DNA of 64,000 nucleotides from Cyrtodaria siliqua (lineage: Eukaryota; Mollusca; Bivalvia; Adapedonta; Hiatellidae), in contig JAWPHD010005104.1 of assembly GCA_037043455.1 (NCBI GenBank), forward strand, positions 106,646 through 170,645, read 5' to 3'. A program made the translations under genes and the position numbers. The first letter of the stretch is position 1. Every line of letters starts with the position of its first letter. Below are positions 57,196 through 64,000 of the stretch, piece by piece. A model generated the notes under the pieces. It saw nothing but the letters and a program-made list of their open reading frames with translations. It was not told where the DNA came from and did not search any database.

Positions 57196-58283
57196 ACTAT
57201 ATAAAATGTAGATCAATCTGAGTCTTTTGCATTTTAATATTGACATTTGTTTTCCGGTTTACAACTTAAATTGTAACAACGGGTCCATTTTACATTGAAT
57301 ACATAGTATTATAGGAAATAGAATACATAAAGAACATGTTTTATTGATTCTCACATTTGTAAAACAGCTCTATTTATTGAATTAACCTAAACTATATCTG
57401 TACACTTAATACAAAATGTGGATTTAATAAAAACGGTAGCCCATGGTTTAAGGGCGATACGCGCAAGATAAGCGGGAGATTTTGGTTCGTTTGAATTGTT
57501 TCATTATTAATTGTTCACTTTTTATATGTTAAACATCCGTTATCAGGTTATATTGTGTATGTTTTTTATCATATATTCACATATCGCACAAAAATATTCG
57601 TTTCTCAAAAATTTAAAGACTGTACTGATAGTTTCCCTTGATAATCAAACCTCGTTTATCTTTCTAAAATCAATCCATATATGCATTGTTACTAGTCAGA
57701 ATCACTGAGAAGTTGTATATAATCCCGGGAAGTAATTCCTTAAAGGATTAGAACGGAAATGCAAACTTGTCATCACATTGTGTCTTATCACTGGTCTGCT
57801 ATGTAACCTGCGAATTAAAAATAATACAAACGGTTAATTTTACTAAATGATAAAAAATGTTCCTATATTAAACACAGCACCCAATCGCAATTTTACCGTA
57901 GGTCCGCACTGTACCAAAAGCAAAGAGCAAATTAACTATACAATGAAAAGGACACACATCAGTCAATCTTCAAGGTCGAGAACATATGATCATTAACAAT
58001 TAACATGTATGTTAAAAATATACAAGGTTTTGTAAAATTCGTTTTGTCAAATTATTCTTTTCACTGAATTGTGTGATATAAAAGAAGCAGGCACTATACA
58101 TTTGAACATGTATGCACTTTGAACACTATCTAAATGTAATCATGTAACACTGAATACTCGTAGTGTCACACAGACTTTGACAATGCTATTGAAAGAGAAT
58201 TCAACAGCGATACGTCAATAAAGTAGTTCATGTTACCAAACTACCAACGTTTATACCAGATTTATTTAACCCATGCGTTGTGC
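57196..58283. other. unassigned AT-rich stretch
   Basis: Nothing recognised. Confidence 0.5.
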
Positions 58284-58602
58284 TTAAAGGGACACACGGC
58301 AATTTTGATTTTTTAAAAACTCACGGCTAGTTTTTTTCTCTTCACTTGCATTTGTTCAATCATTAATAGTAATTGTTAGAATAGTTCAAAGCAAATTGTT
58401 TTATATATTACTAACTTTTTATAATAGTGCATCAATAATATGTTTAAAAATTTGGTGAAATAGTGAAGAAAAAAATTGAAATCTCAGTATTTTACTTAAT
58501 CATATGCAAGCAGTTTAAAAGTCAAAATGGCGCAGGATAAGTAAATTGAGGAGCACATTTTAATGTTTGAATAAAACTCAAGATTGCCATGTGTCACTTT
58601 AA
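58284..58602. mobile_element. TTAA-flanked MITE, third copy
   Basis: TTAA (58284-58287, 58599-58602) bounds AAAGGGACACACGGCAATTT ... AAGATTGCCATGTGTCACTT. The interior (TTTGTTCAATCATTAATAGT, ATAGTGCATCAATAATATG, GCGCAGGATAAGTAAATTG) is the reverse of the inner copy at 8.32 kb. Confidence 0.9.
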
Positions 58603-58604
58603 AC

Positions 58605-58842
58605 TATACTGAACCAAACAGCTAACGCACCAGTAGACAATACCTTTAATGTATGAACTTATTATATGCCGATTGGTACCGTTGGAGACAGGTGATTTGA
58701 AAAATGATTTTTTTTAAATTTACAGTCGTTATACCATGATATTTGTCTCGTTAAAAATTAAATTTGTTTTGATTTATTAATTGTTATTATTGAGATATTA
58801 AAGGTATTGTCTACTGGTGCGTTAGCTGTTTGGTTCAGTATA
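58605..58842. mobile_element. MITE with perfect 46 bp inverted ends
   Basis: 58605-58650 and 58797-58842 are exact inverted copies (TATACTGAACCAAACAGCTA, ACGCACCAGTAGACAATACC, TTTAAT). A 146 bp AT-rich centre. A TA on each side could be a TA duplication (Tc1/mariner-like, inference). The preceding MITE ends two bases before it. Confidence 0.9.
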
Positions 58843-60109
58843 TATTAGGTGTGTGTCTACTAAATGCAATAGTAACAATTCGTGTATATACGAATACATA
58901 AAATCATTTCAGTAGTAAGCATCTGAGCATTCAAAAATATAAATAGCCGGGCAATAAATAAATCGCTACAGTACCGTTAAAAGAATAGTGTATAGTTTTT
59001 AAACGTCATGCTAAATCATTCCTTCCCGGAATTACTCTCAAATCACCCATATTTTCATATGGGCTTTACATGCATTGCACATATCACTCTATATTTGATG
59101 TTTTACAAAATGACTTCATGTATGGTGTATGCACACAAACCATCTGTTCATGATACATGTACGGGAAAATGAACATGTTATATAAGATAAACGTATTTAA
59201 ATGCGTTTAACATTTGTATTTTTGTCATCCGTAAAATGCAACCTTTTTCAAACTGTTTTTAAACAAGAATACCAGAGATTTCTATTTCGTTTGATTTCCT
59301 TTCATTATTAATTCATTCACTTTCTTTATTTTAAATGTCCGTTATATGTTTAACGATAATGTTTTATCTTATATAACCATATAACAAATAAAAAAACTTC
59401 TTTGCTAAACATTAGTAATAAATGTAAACCCTTGATAAGCAATATCTACTTAAACACTCATTCACGTTTTACAGTATTGGTCTATAAGCGCTTGGAGCAT
59501 CTTAATCACTGAGAACAACTGTATTATTATACCTCTCATAAAACGCCCATGCTAAATCCCCATAGGGTCAGATACCACTATTGATTTGGGGTTTCTGATT
59601 GGTTGAAAAAAGTTTAGGGGTATAGGGTCTATTAGGGCATATAGTCAGATTGTAAGGCAGATTCTGATTGGATTAAATTACCCAAATCATAACAAATCTC
59701 CATAAAACATCAAAATATTATATTTCCATCATAAAACATTTGATTTAGGATATTTTGACTGAAATTTGCATTTGTATGGATACAGTTGTACTGAGAATAT
59801 ATTTGCAAAAAGTAAAATTTCTTGACTGCCATTCTGTGGGGTGGCCACCTTCAGTGAAATATTAGAGACTGAAAGCATCAGATTACCCCCAATTTGCTGG
59901 TCATTTTTGAGTGTCTCTAAGATAGTTTTTTTAAAAAAAGTTAGGTTTTATCATCCGTTCCGATATAGGAATAGGTGTTGTAGGCCAAAAGGCTATAATG
60001 GAGGCCTACGGGAAATGAAATAGTGGTATATGACCATAGACAACAATGTGTATTTTTTTAATATCTGACGCGAGGTAGATATTACAGGGTTACAGTAAAT
60101 CGCAAGGTG
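58843..60109. other. unassigned AT-rich stretch
   Basis: Nothing clear. A block near 59990-60040 (GGAGGCCTACGGGAAATGAA, TAGTGGTATATGACC) recurs in altered form at 61207-61245, probably an old interspersed repeat. Confidence 0.45.
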
Positions 60110-60190
60110 ACAGTAAAACAATTATCGCATGCGCAGCTTTGATGCGCGTTGGTGTGCGTACTGTTTCAGTACGGTGACGTCATCGGCTTT
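60110..60190 (+). promoter_or_regulatory. CpG-containing patch with NRF1- and CRE-like words
   Basis: CGCATGCGCA (60126-60135), GATGCGCGTTGG and TGACGTCA (60175-60182) within 60 bases, unusual for this AT-rich window. A 78-codon frame starts at 60129 but has no recognised domain. Promoter role is only suggested. Confidence 0.3.
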
Positions 60191-61984
60191 GTATCCGTAT
60201 GTTGAAATTGTTATTTTTAAATCATCATTACTTCAAACGAACTTTACCGAGTTCAATACCACTCATTTTCTAGCTAACTTATTTCTAATTCAACGATATA
60301 ACTTCCATAGCATTTGTTTTGAGGGGAAAAAATCCGGCAAAGTGAAATCTGTAGAGATCTACTGAAAATGAACCTTATTTTGGCCAGAGGGGATTTCGTT
60401 ATTATAATAAAATAAATATCACAAATATACGGGCGATAGTCATTACATCAGGGTGAACATTCTGACTATAACCCTCTCATGAATGTGATATTTATATAGT
60501 ATCACGCTGCTACATTTAGACAAAATAAAGGCAGATTAATCAAGACATATGTATATCACAGGTGCGCTATAATCTTTGAGAATACTTGAGATAAAAAATA
60601 AATAACGGTTATGTAATCAATATAAACCGGGTATACATAAACACATAATTTTAAAGTTCATGCCAAAGACTTCATAAAAATCATACTAGTAGCTGCATTG
60701 CTTGGTGTTTATCATATAAAACGTATGCTAAGACTGGTCGGTCCAGTTTCAGTATATTGTGACTGGGTGGGTTACCATTTAGATCAGACTACACCAATTA
60801 CCAACCACAATCAGCGGGCAGGGAAAAAGTTCCAGGGTAAATTCGGAGCTATTACACAGAATCTCTTAATTTTGATTGGTTGTCAAGGTAATCAAACCAA
60901 AAAATCTTGCTAAAAATTTAAAATTCAACTTTTGAAAAGTACTTATAAAGGTTAAATCATACATTTGTGCAATGTATACATAATGTGTTGCATAATCAAA
61001 GAAAGAAGTATATTTTACATTTTCCCCATGTTTCTACATGCAAGTAGGTGGGTCAGCACCATCCGACCCAAACAGCTTTTTCAAAACATACTCAATGTAT
61101 GTCTTCTGTATGTTTTTTTGATAAAACGAAGATAGGTCTTTCAAAACAAGTAATAAAAAATATAGCTTCCTATATTAGGGAACTCAGTACAGAGCTTAGA
61201 GCTATAAGGTAGGCCTATGGAAAATGAATTGGTGTAGTATGACCTAAATGTTATGTGTTAACGGCATAACTATAAAATGGCACATCGAGTTCACTGCTAC
61301 AAGTATACATCGCCGTGATTGGACTGAAATAATAACAGCGACGTTTAAACTGACACGCACATTAATCCTCCAATCCCATGTTAACTACCTACTTCCTCCA
61401 ATCCCACTTTAACTTCCTGCTTTAAACAAAATCAAGTTTGAAAGATCACGTTCCTAATATATTTTATTTCACGAGCTCCGGAGTATTTCAATAGCGGGGT
61501 GTCTCATATCGCGGTAAATGTTAAGACTGGCTGAAATGCGTTTGTCATTGACAATGCTAATGACACAATTTATTCAGTTATTTAAGCCTCCAGCCCATAA
61601 TTCAATGCGTTTATTTATTTTTATTAGTACAAATATATTGGAGTAAACATTTTTAAAGTAAAATGCGTTTGTTTAATAATCGATTACAGAAAAAATGCAT
61701 TTCTAGTAGAGCCTATGTCTTACATTTAGTTAACCAGCATTGTCTTTTGCATTGTTTCTCATATATGATATATGTAAGCTAGCTACGTTCAGAACAGGCA
61801 TTTTCTTTAACTGCTTTCATATCCATAACAAAGAAAAATACATTCATTTTAAATATATTAATTTTCAATATACTTTGTTTTAGCAAGTATAGTTATGAAA
61901 CTGCAAATCATGAAAACAACATGATAAATATAGCTTAATAACACACACAACACAGACCCTACTTATATCATTTCCGAACATAAA
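60191..61984. other. unassigned AT-rich stretch
   Basis: No gene or repeat recognised apart from the partial block at 61207-61245 noted at 58843-60109. Confidence 0.45.
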
Positions 61985-62135
61985 CTGATTAAATTTAGCA
62001 GTTTATTAAAATACCCAGTGCTGATTAGTTATTGAGGGGTTTCAATACCTTTGACGTCACGTCTTTCAACCGTCAGGTCTTCATTTTAAACGTCAGAAAG
62101 CATCCAAAACAACGATTACGTCTTTTAAGGGGGGG
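61985..62135 (+). repeat. repeat H, copy 2
   Basis: Same block order as 37930-38120 (CAGTGCTGATTAGTTATTGA, TTTGACGTCACGTC, AACGTCAGAAAGCAT, CAAAACAACGATTACGTC). CRE word kept at 62052-62059; TATA and CCAAT words lost. Ends at the poly-G run. Confidence 0.7.
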
Positions 62136-62153
62136 GGGGGGGTGGGGGGGGGG
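62129..62153. repeat. poly-G tract
   Basis: About 24 bases of G with one T. Confidence 0.95.
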
Positions 62154-62270
62154 ATTTGTTAGACATACAATTGCACGAGCAAATCGTGTAACATGTGTTA
62201 TTGAATTTTGCATCAGATGATGACGCCTCCCAATACAGCTTGTGTATGAAGACATATTAAAACATAAATA

Positions 62271-62631
62271 GAGGATCTTACATGAGTACTCATTCATTAT
62301 TGAATTTATTGAACGAGTTGCCAAAATGATATAATGCGAGGCACTTGCGGGAGCATTATAGCATTTTTAACGAGTTTAATAAATTCAATAATGAATGAGA
62401 ACGAATGTTAGATTATATTTATCACATAACTTACATATCGACTTTTATTGCATTTTGCCTGTCGCTTTAACACGCGAAAACGACATAAACCGTGAGAATT
62501 GGATCATATAGTCATTATCGATTTTTTTTGACAGAGCGTACTAGGCTCATTTGCATACTTATATAACTAGTGGTATATCGAAAATATAGAATGGTGTTAT
62601 ACCACTCCCACACCGTAAGTTATGTGATAAA
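62271..62631 (+). mobile_element. GA-palindrome element, subfamily I, most complete copy
   Basis: Palindrome 62271-62412: TGAG 62283 opposite CGAA 62402; CGAG 62314 opposite CGAG 62371; CGAG 62337 near the apex (partner mutated). The body is bounded by a perfect 17 bp inverted pair TTTATCACATAACTTAC (62418-62434) and GTAAGTTATGTGATAAA (62615-62631). It includes ATTTGCAT (62549-62556) followed by TATATAA (about 62560). No coding capacity. Confidence 0.9.
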
Positions 62632-62844
62632 ATCATGTATTTCATTAGTTGTTTTTTGATTTTACTTTTGTTCTAAAAACAAGGAATTATCAACACATTT
62701 TTGTATTTAATACAATTGACTTGTTAATGTTTGGTTCCTCATGACAGTAAAGTTCAAAGTAGTATATACTGCTATACCACAGACACTGTTCCATATAACA
62801 ATAACGTTTAAATACCTTAGTTTATATACTAAACAAAATTCCTA

Positions 62845-63445
62845 ATTATTCTCTTTTGTATCTGAACTAATTTTCTTATTTTAAATATATCTTAGAATAG
62901 TTGTGTGCATAAGTATTTTGCTTTGACCACTTGTTTGTAAAATGTTTATTTTTTGTTTAAATTGTTACATCTTTTGAGAGTTACCCTCCCTTTATATGAA
63001 AACATAAAATGTGCTGCTAAAACACGTAACATGAATCGAAGTTCGTTAAAAGACATAAACATCTTAAAATTGGTATGAAACAATATAAAAAACATAAACG
63101 TTTTACCCATTTATTGCATAAGTTCCGTGTATAAGAAAATGAAACATGGATAATCCTAAATTAACCCCCTCTTATTTGAATATCGTTAAAACTCAAGTAA
63201 CTGTAATTTAGGGTTAACATTAAATATTTCAAAAATTTCTATTGCACACTCGTAAAACATCATGTCAAAACAATTGTATTTGGCATGTATTTAGAATTAG
63301 GAACATCGAAAGCTGCACTTATTGAAAATTCTATGAACCCAGTTGTATAAGTGTTATAATTTATTTCTAAGAAAACACATCGACTTGACAGATTTAAAAT
63401 GAGTTCATGCAATCCGAGCAGACGATTTAAACTCGTTATCTTTCA
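62845..63445 (-). repeat. interspersed repeat J, copy 2
   Basis: Reverse of 11320-11925: AGAGTTACCCTCCCTTTATA, ATAATCCTAAATTAACCCCC, CTCAAGTAACTGTAATT, AGTTGTATAAGTGTTATAAT, GCAGACGATTTAAACTCG. No conserved frame. Confidence 0.75.
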
Positions 63446-64000
63446 TTCAATCGTATCTCTAATCAAGCGTGAAATACACAAAACAATAAGAATATTATTG
63501 ACATATTTTTAAGTGGGTACTTAGGAATTTGACTAATATACTGAGCAAAAATAAAAAGTACCCTTTTTTTTGCTGGTATTACCATAGGCCAGATTTTGAG
63601 GGCGTAGGACAGCTTGAACAGCACTTTAATTAAACAATGTTTGATATTTTTAAACACACTTCACTTAGTACTAAATATTCCTTTAAAAAGTTTAAAATTT
63701 TGCCAAGCAATACTCTTTTATGGATGCTATAGAAACCTTAAAGTGAGGTAATTTGATGATTTTTGATAATCAAAAACTGCTACCTACAAAATCGGTGTTG
63801 TGATTTTCTGTGTTTTTTATTTGAAAGCAACGTATAGAGAATATTGTCTTGGACAAATTGAGGTAATGTGTGTAGATTTTATGTATTTTTACCACGAATG
63901 CATGGCTTAAGAAAAAGGGAGATAACTCCCTTGTGTGCTGAACTTTTCAAACAAATCTTTTGTTTGGACTGTTGGTGGTCGTCGATCTTATTATTCTATA
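63446..64000. other. unassigned stretch to window end
   Basis: Contains a near-palindrome AAGGGAGATAACTCCCTT (63916-63933), a word common in mollusc repeats. No gene seen. Confidence 0.45.

Overview
This window looks like repeat-rich, gene-poor intergenic or intronic DNA from an invertebrate animal, most likely a bivalve mollusc. By eye it is strongly AT-rich. There are no long intron-less reading frames, no bacterial-style operons and no ribosome-binding sites. The recognisable content is retroelement relics, tRNA-derived SINEs, MITE-like inverted-repeat elements, minisatellites and microsatellites. The mollusc assignment rests on the style of the reverse-transcriptase and SINE families, not on a host gene. 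I found no host protein-coding gene I would defend. Nearly all the short reading frames are chance or repeat-derived.

Layout. The commonest family is a 5'-truncated reverse-transcriptase element (tentatively Penelope-like), with about 18 pieces on both strands. The longest, 13.44-15.30 kb, still carries an RT core (GITMGTNCAPL, RYLDD) with frameshifts. Most others keep only the 3' untranslated tail. A second, structured non-coding element of about 250-500 bp ('TH element', for tandem hairpins) occurs in two subfamilies (A and B) at about 5.3, 6.0-6.5, 7.0, 8.9, 16, 17, 21.7, 24.8, 37.6, 38.4, 44.2 and 46 kb. One copy has inserted into an RT-element tail. A third family ('GA-palindrome elements', at 4.3, 10.3, 19.4, 27.8, 47.1 and 62.3 kb) has a long palindrome followed by a shared TTTATCACATAAC-type box and a 200-400 bp body. 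Other items are a decayed LINE (28.1-29.7 kb), SINEs (9.2, 51.4 and possibly 53.8-54.7 kb), TTAA-flanked MITEs (8.2-8.8, 50.6-51.1, 58.3-58.6 kb), and inverted-repeat elements at 18.4, 39.4, 55.8 and 58.6 kb. A 16 x 48 bp minisatellite with open reading frames lies at 41.4-42.2 kb, and a minisatellite of about 25 bp at 51.9-52.65 kb.

How it fits together. The window is a palimpsest of insertions. A TTAA MITE sits inside a copy of itself. A TH element sits inside an RT-element tail. A SINE with a visible target-site duplication sits next to an older repeat, and two MITEs abut at 58.6 kb. The two most interesting signals are RNA/DNA-structure signals rather than proteins. In the GA-palindromes, every arm mismatch at conserved positions is a tandem G.A (CGAG opposite CGAG, or TGAG opposite CGAA), with outer spacing fixed at 31 nt across subfamilies whose sequences differ. 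The TH elements have two adjacent hairpins whose stems differ by compensatory changes between subfamilies (CAGTCTC/GAGACTG versus CAGACTC/GAGTCTG), and they occur as head-to-tail partial dimers.
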